DNA of 64,000 bases from Phylloscopus collybita. Taxonomy: Eukaryota > Chordata > Aves > Passeriformes > Phylloscopidae. Positions 46,953-60,583 of this stretch are shown here, piece after piece; position 1 is the stretch's first letter, and the number at the start of each line of letters is the position of its first letter. Under the pieces are notes generated by a model. The model did not search any database, was not told the DNA's origin, and saw only the letters and a list, made by a program, of their open reading frames with translations. Location: assembly GCA_027886175.1 (NCBI GenBank), contig JAJNNQ010000011.1, forward strand, positions 2,170,001 through 2,234,000, in the 5' to 3' direction. The translations under genes were made by a program, and so were the position numbers.

Positions 46953-47870
<918 letters not shown>

Positions 47871-48267
47871 GGGAAGCCCTGGGAGTGCCCTGAGAGCGGG
47901 AAGAGCTTCGTGCGCTGCTCCAGCTCCATCCCCCGTGGGAGGATCGGCGTTGGATGATCCCCAGTGACCCCTGTTGGGCAGAGCCCTGGTGATCCCTGTT
48001 GGGAAGACACCTGGCTGGGGGGCTCCACATCTTCTTGGCTCCCTGTGGGCACCTGGATGAACACAGGGGCAGGAACATCCATAGGGACACAGACCAACAT
48101 TTGGAATTCCTTGGGCAAAGTGGATTTATTTACTTTCAACCCCAGAAAATCTTTTGCATTCAATCCTCTCTTCTGGTGGCCTCAAGGAATACTGGATGGT
48201 CTTGGAGGTCTTTTTCAACCTCAGGGATTCCACAATTTTGATTTCCTCTTTTCCAGGTGTGTCCTAG

Positions 48268-48939
48268 TGTGATGTTACGTTGTTTATATCTCCAATTGTC
48301 TGTAGGGTTTATGCTGGATATTACACTCTTTACCTTTAATATGAGGTCTGAGAGTAAAAATCTGTTGAGAAGCGCACAGTTTTTTTTCAGAAATTTTCTC
48401 CTTTTGTGCTGGCCTTGAGAGTGGGAGTCAATATCACAGAGACATGAGACGGTGAGGGGTTTTATTCCCCTCTTTCTTTTTCCCTTCTTTTAATTTAGTT
48501 AGTGAATTTGGCTGAGGCGGAGAAGCTTCAGTTTTCTTTTTCCTGTTTTTTTTTCTTTCTTTCCCTTTTTATTTGCCTGTCTTTGGAACACTTCAAACCT
48601 CTCCAGACTGAGGACCTGGGGGGCTCCGTGGGAGCTTGCACCTGGGACCCACCAAGATCCACCCTGCACAGCAACTTTTCCGAGTGCTGGAGTTACTGAG
48701 AGTAGAGCAACGACCTACAGGACAGACTTCTTTCCGAATTTGTCATCTCTCCAGAGCGGCACAAAGTTCTTTGTCATCTGGTATTGTTGAATTTATTGTG
48801 CTGGGGAGTGCTTTGCCAGTTTAATTAAACAGGTTTCTTTCCACTTCTCTTTGAGGAGGTCACTCCTGAACCCATTGGGGGAGGGGAGGGAGAGCCCCTT
48901 AGGAGGTTTCCTCCCAAATTTGCCCTAAACCACTACACA
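48268..48939 (+). mobile_element. LTR (672 bp), block 2
   Basis: Duplicate of 31617-32287 with the same ends. The 3' flank of ZNF-5 before it (47871-48267) contains the relic finger and a CR1-like scrap at 48170-48240. Confidence 0.65.
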
Positions 48940-49408
48940 TCTCTTGCTCATCTCATGGTCTTTATGACCCCATGGCCATGGTTAGGTCATGGTCACCTTA
49001 TGGTCATGGTCATGAAATGCTCATGGTCATCAAATGGTCATGGTCATCTTGTGGTCAACACATTGCCACAGTCATGTGCATGGTCACAGTTGTAGTCATG
49101 TAACGGTCATTTCCTGAGCACCATCATCTCATGTTCATGGTCGTCTACTGATCACAATCACCTCATGGTCATGGTCCTCTCATGGGCACGATCTCATGCT
49201 CCTGGCTGTGTCATGGTCATCTGATGGTCACGGTCTTCCCATGGCCATGATGACCTCATGGCCATGGTTGTTTTATGTTCATCTCATGGTCAGCTCATGA
49301 TCTCAATCACCTCATAGCTGTGTCATGGTCATCTGATGGGCACAGCCCTCTCATGGTCATGATCATCTCATGCACATGGTCACAGTCATGGTCATGATCA
49401 TCTCATGG
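48940..49408. repeat. TCATGGTCA minisatellite, block 2
   Basis: Counterpart of 32288-32768, with different internal unit order, so the two arrays have evolved separately since duplication. Confidence 0.8.
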
Positions 49409-50477
49409 TGTCTAGGTTTGAACAACAGGTGTCTGCTCAGGAAGGAGGAGCCTCCCTTGGAATGGAGAATTCAAACCCCCTTCCTGTGAATTATTATCAT
49501 TTTGAAAATTCAGGGCCTCTCAGGCATGGGGACAGGAATCCCAGTTCTTTCCTGGTGTGTATAACCAGGCAACCAAACCCCACCACCCACAGCATTGATA
49601 ACAAACAGAACCAGGAGCCCAGGAACAGCTTCCCTGAGCGCGGCACTTTCCCCTGGGGTGCAGTTCCGGGCACAGCCGGCAGGGGCGCTGGTGGCTCCCG
49701 GTGGGCAGGGCAGGTGCGATGATCCCCCCGCGGCTGCAGGGGGCGCTGTGGCGCGGGCTCGGGGAGCGCGCGGTGATGGCGGCTTTGTCCGGGACGGGAA
49801 GGGATGGAGGAGAGGCTTTGCTTCCCAGAGCCCTGGGGCTGCCCATCCCAGTGCCCCAGCAGGACTCTCGGCAGCAGCAAGCTGGGCCAGCAAGATGTCC
49901 CAGCAGTGTGAAAAATGACCTTTCACCTTGTTCTATTAATTTATAAGTATAATAAAAAAAAAATAAAATAGAATAAAAATAGACAATAAGGAGACAAAAG
50001 ATGATAGCTTCTCAGCTGAGGGTGCAAAGCAACACACTGCGCATTCCAGATTTTTTGGTATTTAAAAGTCTTGGTGTTACATATTTAAATAAGCTAATGC
50101 GTGATTCAAATATTCATTTTGGTTTCAAGACCCGCCTAAGCATACAGTTTACCTGTGGGATACCACGCAGTCTAGATGCATGTTGTAAATCTGTCTTCCG
50201 AAGATGCAAACTTTCAAAGGCTTAATTGTTCTTTATCAGAAATCTTTAGTTCAGGAGTTCCAGACGTCCCTTCTGTCTTCTATCTAGTTGAGGAGTAAAA
50301 AAAAACAAAAACAAAAACAACCCCCATCTCTACTTTGTTACAATCTGAAAATATACCTTCGTTATATTTTTAAATTCCACAAATAAAAGGAAATACAGTA
50401 CAACCTTCTTACGCTATATGTATAACATTCATTTCAATATTTTCGAAAAGCCAACTCTAAAATGTGCATTTATAACA
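49409..50477 (-). mobile_element. Long LTR, block 2, with CpG-rich core
   Basis: Duplicate of 32769-33835, including the candidate CTCF core at 49732-49751 and CpG-rich centre. Confidence 0.65.
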
Positions 50478-51050
50478 GTCCCAAAAGGATCCTCTCCCTG
50501 CACTGCTAACACAGGCACAGACCCCTCGGACAAGTCCAGGCTTGTTTCAGGCAGCGTAGGACCCGGGGTAAATGTAGCAAGATGAATCCTGCGTGGCTCC
50601 TTCAGAGAGGTTGGATGAATCAGTGGAGAAAGGAAACGGATCTGCCTCAGGAGTCTTGTCCAGAGATTTTATTCCAGTTACAGCAGCACTTCTGAACCGT
50701 GTGACTGCCCTGAGCAGAACCCCGACCATGTGCCTGTGCTGGGTTTTCACCTGGGAGAGGGGGAAGGGGGAGGGCACACAGCCTACCTCTCAGAGAGGGA
50801 CAGGGCGTGACCCGAGGGCTAAAGGGCAGCCTAAAGGTCAAATCACCTGTGAGGAGGGGTGGGCCCTCTCTGCCGGGGCCAATTCCTTCGATGGGCAGCC
50901 CCTGCAGAATCTCAGGTTGCTTGGTAAACCCGGTGTATTATAATCATTCCCTCAGGGCTGGCTGGGAAAAACCTACCCCGGGGGAGGGGAAGAATCTCCA
51001 AAAGGGAGCCCACCTTGAAAACCTTAAAGGCACACCACAACACCTGTTCA
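50478..51050 (-). mobile_element. Probable antisense LTR, block 2
   Basis: Duplicate of 33836-34408 with few substitutions and the same junction to the 508-bp LTR. Confidence 0.45.
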
Positions 51051-51558
51051 TGTTAAAGGACGTTAATTACTTACCTGTTATTGATGATTTCACTCCATTG
51101 ATCCCCTTCCATTGTACACCGGAATCCATTTCCCGTTGGGAACCACTGCCACTGCTCCCCAAGATGGCGCACATGCAAATGAGGAGACACCAGGGAACGA
51201 TGGGACAATATTTCAGGGTAAAGACCCCAAAGGCAACGAGCCATTACAACACCAAAGACTGAAAGTGACTTCTTCAGCTGAGGAAAACAGTGGGGAACAT
51301 CCGGCTACCAACTAAAGACCTCCGACTCCTCGCCATGACCGGACAGTACCGGGCCAGTGTGACAGCCCCGGACCACGACCCTACAAGTGACTTCCCAGGG
51401 ACTCTGGTGGGGACGGGAGCCCCAGCTCTGCCGTGTCCTCCTCGGCGCCGTCCAGCGGGAGCAGTGGCCGTGTGCGCGACCCCTCGGGCCCCCACCCAGC
51501 GCTGTTTTTCAATAAAGGCCTTTTCAAAGGAGCTGGTCTGCTGGCCCCATTCTTAACA
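51051..51558 (+). mobile_element. 508-bp solo LTR, block 2
   Basis: Duplicate of 34409-34916, equal length, TGTTAA...TTAACA ends. Confidence 0.75.
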
Positions 51559-51865
51559 GCTTGGGGACATCATTGGGGTGATGGCATCATCGGGAACATG
51601 GCTGGTGTCACTTGTCCCCTCCCCTCTCCCTGCACGGTGTTTGAGACAAAATCCGGGAATGTTCTGGAGATTTTCATTGAAACTGTCCCAAATCCTGATG
51701 GGAATTCCTGGGGTGACCTCACTCGGGACATTCAGGGACACTCAGGGACACTTGGGGATACCTGAGGATACTCAGGGAACATACAGGGACACTCGGGGAC
51801 ACTCAGGGATGTTCAGGGACACTCAGGGGCACTTGAGAACTCTCAGGGATGCAGGGACAGGGGGT
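51559..51865 (+). pseudogene. Second truncated tail of a gene A/B family member, plus minisatellite
   Basis: 51565-51725 matches the gene B 3' flank, then a GGGACACTCA minisatellite follows with a unit order different from block 1. No coding sequence remains. Confidence 0.6.
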
Positions 51866-52247
51866 GAATGAGCCCCCTTGGTGCCTGAAGCACAGGCGGT
51901 TATAAATGACAATGTAAAAATATCAATGGCAATATCAATGACAATACAATATTGCCTTATGCATTCACATGTCAGCTTTTGCACGTTGTCATTGATCACA
52001 ATTATTTTGATACAGTGCAATTTATAGTTCCTTCCAGCTGCTTTCTGGTATAACACAATCGATCAGTTTGCGTGTACACTGCATAGCCAACAGAAAAGGC
52101 AGCGTAATAAATTGATTTTATATCATAGGCCTTAGCAACATATTAAAATACACAATGCTCAATGCTGAAATGCTTTTATAGTATAACTATTATAGCTAAC
52201 TTTTCTATTATAACTGACTTTTACATTGTAAGTAACCCAGAGAAAGG

Positions 52248-53318
52248 TGTTAGGTTGAATGACAGGTGTGTGCCAGGGAAAGCCAGAGACTCCTTTGGAG
52301 TGGAGAATGTAAACTCCATCCCTCCAAATTATTATAGTTTAGAAAATTCAGGGGCTCTCAGGCAAAGAAATGGGGACAGGACACGATGCCGGTGTCCCTC
52401 AGCCCAGCCAGCTCCCGGCACCGGCGCCAGGAGTGGGCTGCCCCCAGAAAGCCAGGCAATCCAGGGTGCAGCTGCAGGGCACAGCTGCTCTATAGCACAG
52501 GTGGCACGTGTCCAGGGCAGGGACAAGGGACAGGGAGAGGCCTTCTGGGTGATTTCCAAAGGTGTTTATTGCCCAGAGGGTCAGGGACAGAAAAAGGCTC
52601 AGAACCTGGGCTTGCAGGGGCTGATAAGTGGGGGAGGTCTGGGGAGAGGATACAATTTCCAACCAATGAGGGTGACATGGGGGAGGAACATAAGGCGGGG
52701 AGTACAATGCACAGAGCAATGAAAGAACACAAGGGGAGGGAACAGTTTAAACCAACCACTGGGGCGTCGAAGGTTGGGGGATTGACAGGGAAGGGTCTGG
52801 AAGAAGGGGCAGGGCCAGGGAAGGATTGACAATTCTGTAGGAGGAGGGAAGGGCAGGTCTAGGGAAGATAGACAACCAGGGCAAAACCAACAGTACAGGG
52901 GAAAGGAACAATCTCTAGCTGTTGGACACGAAAGAAAGACATGGACTCGTGGTTCAGAAAGCTGATGTTCCGAAAAGGGGCTGCTTTATTCTCAAAACCT
53001 ATTTTTATACCTGTTTACAATGTGCCCACCTAAGAGGTGGGATCCTTTGAACCATTGGTCATACCAAGGGTCAACAAGCAAAGTCCCTCCTTAGGAGAGA
53101 CATGTGAAAAACAAGATAGTTTAAAAAGTGTGACCTTGTTTGTCAGTTTAGGTCCCTGGGAAAGAACTTCAGAAAACCCAAATATGAAAAGCAGCGACTA
53201 CAACAATTCATTAGGGTTAAAATATAATATAGCAATACAAAATGTGGGGCGGTGGTGTATAAAACTGACCATCAAAACTGACCTGCAATTGGAAACACAA
53301 TAAAAATCCACCACAACA
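52248..53318 (-). mobile_element. LTR, block 2, interrupted by a younger insertion
   Basis: Counterpart of 35599-36367, with ends TGTTAGGTTG and CACCACAACA. It is about 300 bp longer because of a nested element. 51866-52247 is AT-rich with no gene. Confidence 0.65.
52913..53201 (-). mobile_element. Young solo-LTR-like insertion absent from block 1
   Basis: A 289-bp insert flanked by AACAAT at 52907-52912 and 53202-53207. The empty site in block 1 reads GGAACAATCCATTAGGG (about 36254). The minus strand has TATA (near 53010) and AATAAA (52990-52985). Ends are CT...AC on the plus strand; with a five-base duplication (ACAAT) the minus-strand start becomes canonical TGTAGTCG. Confidence 0.7.
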
Positions 53319-53389
53319 AAAGATAAACATCTCCCCAGCTGCTTTCAACACATCAAACAGAACACACATTTTTGGTTGCATAGCCCAAG

Positions 53390-54310
53390 ACAACCATGCT
53401 TGGGTTTGGGGGTCCCAGGCCCCTCGTGCTCAGTCTAGGGGTCTCATCCCTCCTTTCCCTTAATTCAGGCACCTCCTGGCAGCTTTTTCCTGCAAGAATC
53501 CATGAGTTTGGGGATTTTTGGGGAGTAGTTTTGGAGGGGGACAACTCTGTCTGGCTTTCCCCTTCTTTTTTGTGGCCTCTCAGCTGCCCCCAACACCCTG
53601 GGGCTGCTGGGATTTCCCTCCTGGGGACAAGGACGTTCATTCCCCTCCAGGGGCTCAATGCCTGGCTGGGGCTCCAGGTCAGGGGCTCCTTGAGCAGCTG
53701 CCCCAGAACCTCCCCCAGGGTCTCCAAGCGCTGCTGGAGCCGCTCGGCCTGGGGTCCCCAAAGCCCTCAGCAAGCCCCAAGTCCCTCCCAGGAACCCTCA
53801 ACTCCCTCACACCCAGCATCCCCTACAGCCCCTGCAAGTTCCCCCCATGGCACCGGCCATGGCCATGTCCCCACATGTCACTGCCCATGTCCCACCATGG
53901 CCTCCTCACCCATGGCTGTCTCCCCACCAGGTTTCCATCCCTCTCACTGTCCCCCACATCTCCATCTGAGCCCGTGTCCCCCTGTGTCCCCAGGAATGGC
54001 CACATTCCCCTCCATGTCCATGTGTCCCCATGTCACTCTCCAGGTCTATGTCCCCCCATGTCCTCACCCAGGTCTTAGTTCAATGTCCTTATTTTTACCC
54101 CAGTCTCGGATTTTTTTGAAATAATGAAGAGAAATGAAAAGCAAATCAAGGCCAAAAGAAAAGGATTTCTCTGTCCGTGCCAGCTGAGGATCCATGTGTT
54201 TGGGTGGGAGGGAAGAACTTTTATTGGAGGGGTTTCCACCCCACTGTCTCCAAAACATTGATCTTGGCCCCAGATAATAACCATTTGGCTGCAGAAGACG
54301 CCCTTGGACA
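53390..54310. other. Shared non-coding flank, block 2
   Basis: Counterpart of 36420-37330. No conserved reading frame. A CR1-like scrap follows at 54320-54370. Confidence 0.45.
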
Positions 54311-54688
54311 ATACGAAATCAAAACGGTAGAATCCCTGAGGTTGGAAAAGATCTTTAAAATCATCCACTATTCCTTGAGGCCCCAGAAGATAGGACTGAA
54401 CAAAAAGATTTCCTGGGGCTGAAAGTCAACCAATTCAGTCTCCCCAAAGAATTCCCAGTGTTGCACTGCGTCCCGATGGATGTTCCTGCCCCTGCATTCA
54501 TCCAGGTGCCCACAGGGAGACAGGAAGATATGGAGCACCCCCAGCCAGGTGTCTTCCCAACAGGGGTCACCAGGGCTCTGCCCAACAGGGGTCACTGGGG
54601 ATCATCCAACGCCGATCCTCCCATGGGGGATGGAGCTGGAGCAGCGCACGAAGCTCTTCCCGCTCTCAGGGCACTCCCAGGGCTTCCC

Positions 54689-55690
<1,002 letters not shown>

Positions 55691-55936
55691 TCAGGAAATC
55701 ACTGGGCACCTTTTGTCTGTAAGAATCTCCAAAACACCAAGATTCAGCCAAAAAATCCTACAAACATCCAGCACAAATCAAAAACTCCGCAAACATCCAG
55801 ACTCATACAAAACGTCTTCTAAAACATAAAGATTCAATCCCTTGCAAAAACCCAAAGCACCAACATTTAGCCCAATAAAGCTCAGAAACACCAAGATTCA
55901 CTCCAATGAAAATCCTGGATCCCCCTCCCCGGTCAC

Positions 55937-56185
55937 CTGCTGCATGTGGGGGGGCAACACTCCCGGGGCTGGGGGAGGCTGCAGATCCAGGGAGGGGTGG
56001 AACCTTGTGCTGCCTCCTCTTCCTGCTCCTCCTCCTCCTCCTGTGTCCCTACTCTTCCTCACTCTCCTCTTCCTCCTACTGTTCCTCCTTCTCCTGCACA
56101 ATCCCACCTTCTCCTCCCACGTGCATCCTTTGACCATTTTGTTCTTCATCCCTGCTTCTCCTTCCCTTCTCCTCCTGCCCCCAGG
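55937..56185 (-). promoter_or_regulatory. Decayed exon 1 and promoter of ZNF-6
   Basis: Minus-strand copy of the exon 1 seen before ZNF-4 and ZNF-5, with donor CAGCAG|GTGACCGG (exon end 55937). It abuts ERV leader at about 56186. CpG-poor. Confidence 0.5.
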
Positions 56186-57058
56186 ATTGACTGGGGACCC
56201 GAGAGTGTCCAGGAGACAGACGAGTGACAGATCAGGGGGGGCTGGGAAGAGTCAGCAGGGAGAGAGCACTGAAAATCTCATCAGGGAGGACTCTGGGATC
56301 TTCAGGGAGGAAACATGGCAGGACACCCATGCAGGGTGGAAAAGGGAAAGCCAGGAAGGGGTCCCGGCAAAAGGGATGATGATCCCAAAAGTCTGTGAAG
56401 TGCCCTTGGGACAATGTCCAGGCAGTTTACACATTCTCCCAGAGGTAATTAAGGACATGGACACCCAGGGGGGCAATTAGGGAAGTCAAGAAGGAATTTG
56501 GACAACAGGGGATGGATGGTGTTGGTGTGCTGGGAAGGGAAAGGGTGAAGGGCAGGAATATGCTGAAGGCAAGAAGCAGCAGCAGGAATCGCTGTGGGAA
56601 GAAAAAGGATGATGAAAAAGAGGAAGAAGATGGGAAATGTGGATTCCACCTGCAATGATCGAGATTATCTTTGAATGACTTTGTTTGGGGCGCTGCAGAA
56701 ATGAATGGTTTTGCAGAAAGCTCAGCAGCTGTCAGAGGATGAGCACCCACAGGCACTCAGGGGGGCTGCAGGAGGGGCACAAGAAGCCCCTGCAGCACTT
56801 GGTCACAAAGGCACAGCAGGGGAAGAAGGCAAGAAGGGAGGAGGAAAAGGCCAAGGGGAAGGCAAAGGCCATGGCAGAGTTTCTACAGCCCCTGAGGGAT
56901 CAAGCCCAGGGCCCAAGGGGGCCCCAGCACCCAGGGCACCGGCTCGGCCACAAGGACCTGGCAGAGGCATTGCCCTCCTGGGCAGGGGAGAGCCCACCCA
57001 AACAGCCCCTGGCAAGGAATCAGGCTGCCAGCTGCAGGCCACAAGGACACTGCAAGCA
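56186..57058 (+). pseudogene. ERV-E leader and gag relic
   Basis: Leader 56186-56690 and the gag tail 56685-57058, matching 39681-40700. It breaks off inside the knuckle region at CTGCAAGCAA (57058), before the protease motif, and joins an inverted copy of the 43.1-kb sequence. Confidence 0.55.
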
Positions 57059-57059
57059 A

Positions 57060-58590
57060 TAATGAGATTACAAGACCTCCAAATAAGAACCAAGCAGACA
57101 GATCCAGCTCCCGAGTCTGGCCCACCAACCCACTCAAACCAAGAACACAACATTTCACCATGGGATGGGGTCAGATTATCCATGAGCAGAAGGAGGAGCA
57201 CAGTGTGGAAAATTAAATGACTCAAGATGCTGCTGGCAAAGAGATGACAACGGAAAAGTGGTGAAACAGAGAACAAAGGAAATAAGAAAGCAGCTCATGT
57301 TCTGGCCCAAACGTGGAAAGGATGGGAATGGGACACGGTGTCGGGGTTCCCTGGCACACCAGGGGTTAAACGAATGCTCTTCCTCCTCTTCTGTGCTACA
57401 GCAACTCTCATCTTTGGGCCATGCAGGACACCTTGCTGAGTGCAGCTCAGTCAGCAGCTGAGCAAGGGGATGCAGGTGGCAGCCAGGCCTCCTGAGCCAC
57501 AAAGGGCTACAAAAGGACAGGGAATTGTTGAAAATGACCCCAGAATATTGGCTTTCACATTTGGGTGCTGGTCTTTATCTGTGGTTATTGATTGCAAGCA
57601 CAGTGCAGTTTAGAATCCCTTTGAGCTGCTTGCTCATTTAACCTCATTGCTCATTTGAAGGCTACACCGTGTAACTCATGGAAGCAGCAGTGGGATGAGT
57701 ATTTGATGTTGATGTAGACACCTGACAGCTTCTAGAACTGATCATGGGATGAATGTATTGTACTGTAGGCCTTGGCAAAATAGAAAATGGTCAAATACCT
57801 GTGTGTAACCCAGAGAACTGTATAAAGCACTCAGGTTGATTCCCACAGCTGCTGACTGACCTCTCCAAGGGATGAGATAAGGGCCACACAAACCAGAGCA
57901 GCAGAGAAGAATGAGAGAAGAGTTTGTGAACTGTTCGCTCTCTGGGAAGTGTGAAACAACAGGATGAGGCCACAAGAAGAAATAAAATAGATTGACCTGA
58001 TCTGCAGGATGTGATGTAGATAAGCCAGAGCAGACAACAAAATAAAGAAAAGTTTCTAAACCATCAAAAGCTGCAAGAATGTTTGAACAGCACATGAAAC
58101 TCATGAATATGTATGTGCCTCAGTAAAGGAACAGCACAGAGATGAGGCTGCATTAATGTGCAGGGTGTTCCTTGCCTGATGGCCAGGAACACACCAGCAC
58201 TGGACATTGTCCCAGTTTTTTCCTTATTGGACTTTTGGAAAATATTCTAAGACTGAGTTTTCGTTTTTCCAGAATTGAGCTCACTGAGAATAATCCCAAA
58301 ACCAAAGAGGACCCAGGAAGCAAAAACAGAGTCAGTGAGTGAATCTGTTTGGAGAGAGAGCTGGGGACTTGGAGATAAAGAAGGAATGAGAGAAACTCAT
58401 CAGTTTCAGAAAATGTTACTCATTAACACGGACTGCTGCTCAGCCAAGGTCCTGCTGAATTCCTGAACACGGAGAAGAAGAACAAAACCTGAACAGAGCC
58501 AGGAATATCGGATGTTATACAAAAGGGGGGTGCATATTAACGAGGACATGCAGCAGGGGGATCGGGAAGGCTGAACTTTCCAAGGACCTT
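57060..58590 (+). mobile_element. ERV-related segment, inverted copy 2 of 3
   Basis: Reverse complement of 41.7-43.1 kb, ending in the LTR part shared with 9.6 and 62.5 kb. No intact frame. Confidence 0.5.
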
Positions 58591-58800
58591 CGCCAGCGGG
58601 CAAAGGGAGAGGGAGATGCAGAAGGGAAAATCAGGATAAAAAGGAGGCTGCGAACTACAACAATTGGAGAGACCGCATGGCAAATGCCGCATGGCCTCTC
58701 CCTTTGTTCATGAATAAAGTCACTTTTACAGGACTCCTCTGGCTCCTTCAGGCACAGAAACCTCTGGCGATGCCAATTTTCTCGCACAGGCCCGGGGACA
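58590..58800 (+). mobile_element. LTR polyadenylation region next to P4
   Basis: GGATAAAAAGG (58635) and GAATAAAGTC (58712) in plus orientation. Same LTR as at 8.93, 26.4 and 62.4 kb, where it lies in the opposite orientation relative to the window but in the same orientation relative to its promoter copy. Confidence 0.55.
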
Positions 58801-59034
58801 GTGCAGCGCCTCCGTCCTACCCACAGGAACCGGGACGAGCCAGCGCTGCTCCGGCCCCGGCTCCTGCCCAGGCACCCGCGAGAAGGAGACCGCGGGCAGC
58901 CGCTCCCGCAGCGCCCTCAGGGCACGGGGAACACGGCGCGGACACGGCACAACCCAGCCACAGCCAGAGCCCCCTGCCGCCCCCTCCGCCCGCAGCCAGC
59001 CCCGAGCCCCGGCACAACCCAGCGCGGCTCCCAC

Positions 59035-59240
59035 CTGCGCCGGGGCCGCCTCCGAGCTCCGCCGCCGCCGCCTCCTCCACACCGAGGATCCGAAAATGGC
59101 GCCCCTGAAAAGCCAGGGCTGTCCTTCTGCCCGCGCTGCCCAATCACCGCGCAGCGAGAGCCAGGAGTGACGGCACCATCAGCCAATGGCAGCGAGCCAT
59201 GGGCGGGCTCTGCACACGGCCCAGCCCCGCCCCGCGCTCT
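59035..59240 (-). promoter_or_regulatory. GC-box/CCAAT/YY1-like promoter with exon 1, copy P4
   Basis: Inverted near-identical copy of P1 and P2: GC boxes 59222-59256, CCAAT boxes near 59142 and 59183, GAAAATGGCG (YY1 core on the minus strand) near 59094, donor at 59035/59034. The conserved upstream part extends to about 59560. Likely exon 1 for ZNF-6. Confidence 0.6.
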
Positions 59241-59559
59241 CAGGCCCCGCCCCCGGGCTGTCTGAGGGCAAAGCCGCAGATGAGGAACAGCCCTGGGACG
59301 GGCCCGGGCCCGAGGCGGGATGGAGCTGAAAACACAAACAAAGTTCTCCGCACCTCCCGCACCGCCTTGCCCAGCCCTGCCTGCTGGGTGCCTCCGACTC
59401 AGAGGGAAGCCCTGAAGCCCCACTTCTCCTACCCCTAATTAGGAGCATCAGTTCGTCACTTTGATTTCCCCGAGAAAGGGAAAACTGCCCCAAACCCCTT
59501 CGGCTGAGTGAAGGAGGGCAGAGATTTCTGGCAGAAAACTCCCAGAGTCGTTCTTCCCC

Positions 59560-60100
59560 GCGTTGGGAGGAACAAAGCCAACCCAAGTGAGGTGGGGCCC
59601 CCCAGCTGAAGCCCTCGCTGGCTGCTCCAGGCTGGACGGGCGGGCTGGGAGCGCTGGGAAGGGGCCCCGGCTCGGGACGGAGCCCCCGGGGCAGCCCCAC
59701 GGCCCCCACGGCAGCTCCAAGGCTCCGCCAGCCGGGATGGAACGGGGCAGGGGGAGCAGGGCAAGGGACGGGGCTGCCGGCGCCGAGGGAACACCAGGGG
59801 ACACCGGGGGCACTGCACAGGCATTTCATGCGAAAGATAAAATCATAACGGAGACAAAAGCAACAGCAACTGTGGCACCACAGCACAGCGCCACACAAGG
59901 ACATGTCCCGTTCCAGTGGGGTGACACTGGCCCCGTGCCAGGCACTCAGCAAAGCCGCTCAGGCACTGCCCTCCACAGCCGCCCAGGGAAGAGGAAATGT
60001 CACCAACGATTCAGGAGCTGACCTATGGATCGGGAGAGATCCCTCAGCAAAGAACACCATCACAGGCGAAAGAGGCTTGAAACTGGAGATATGAATTGAG
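59560..60100. other. GC-rich, no gene seen
   Basis: Single-copy GC-rich stretch between P4 and the ZNF-8 3' end. A long minus-strand open frame is explained by high GC and has no motif. Confidence 0.4.
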
Positions 60101-60106
60101 TTTATT
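60101..60106 (-). terminator. Polyadenylation signal of ZNF-8
   Basis: TTTATT on the plus strand gives AATAAA on the minus strand, about 480 bp after the ZNF-8 stop, in a 3' flank also present as a relic near 25.4 kb. Confidence 0.5.
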
Positions 60107-60583
60107 CATAACAATCTCAGATCACGATAACAAGAAGTAAAATAATCCCCTCAAAACCACCTTCCTCCCAATCCTTCCAGCCCTACCTCCTCTCCTGGCA
60201 GTTCAGGGAAACGGGGAGTGGGGGCCATGGTCAGTTCATCCCACGTGGCTTCTCCTGCTGCTCAGGGACAGGAGTCATTCTGCTGCTGCATTCTGGGGTC
60301 TCTCCCACAGAAGAGTTCTCCAGAAACTTCCCCACCCTGAGTCTATCCCAGGGGAAACAGCTCCCCTCAAAGTGCCCCGGGCTCAGTCCTTCAAGGACAG
60401 GCTGCTCCAGTGGGTGCCCCTCTGTCTACAGGGTCACGGGCTCCTCTCAGGCATCCCCCTGCTCCAGCTTGGGCTCCTCCAGGTGCTGTGGGTGGATCTC
60501 TGCATCCTCACGGACATCCAGGGGCTGCAGGGGAATCTCTGCATCCCCACAGATCTCTGCACCCAGTGCCCCCATCTTCGGAG

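Noticed and set aside
59179..59952. 257-codon minus-strand frame upstream of P4
   Set aside because: GC-rich promoter DNA. No motif, and other promoter copies do not keep the frame.
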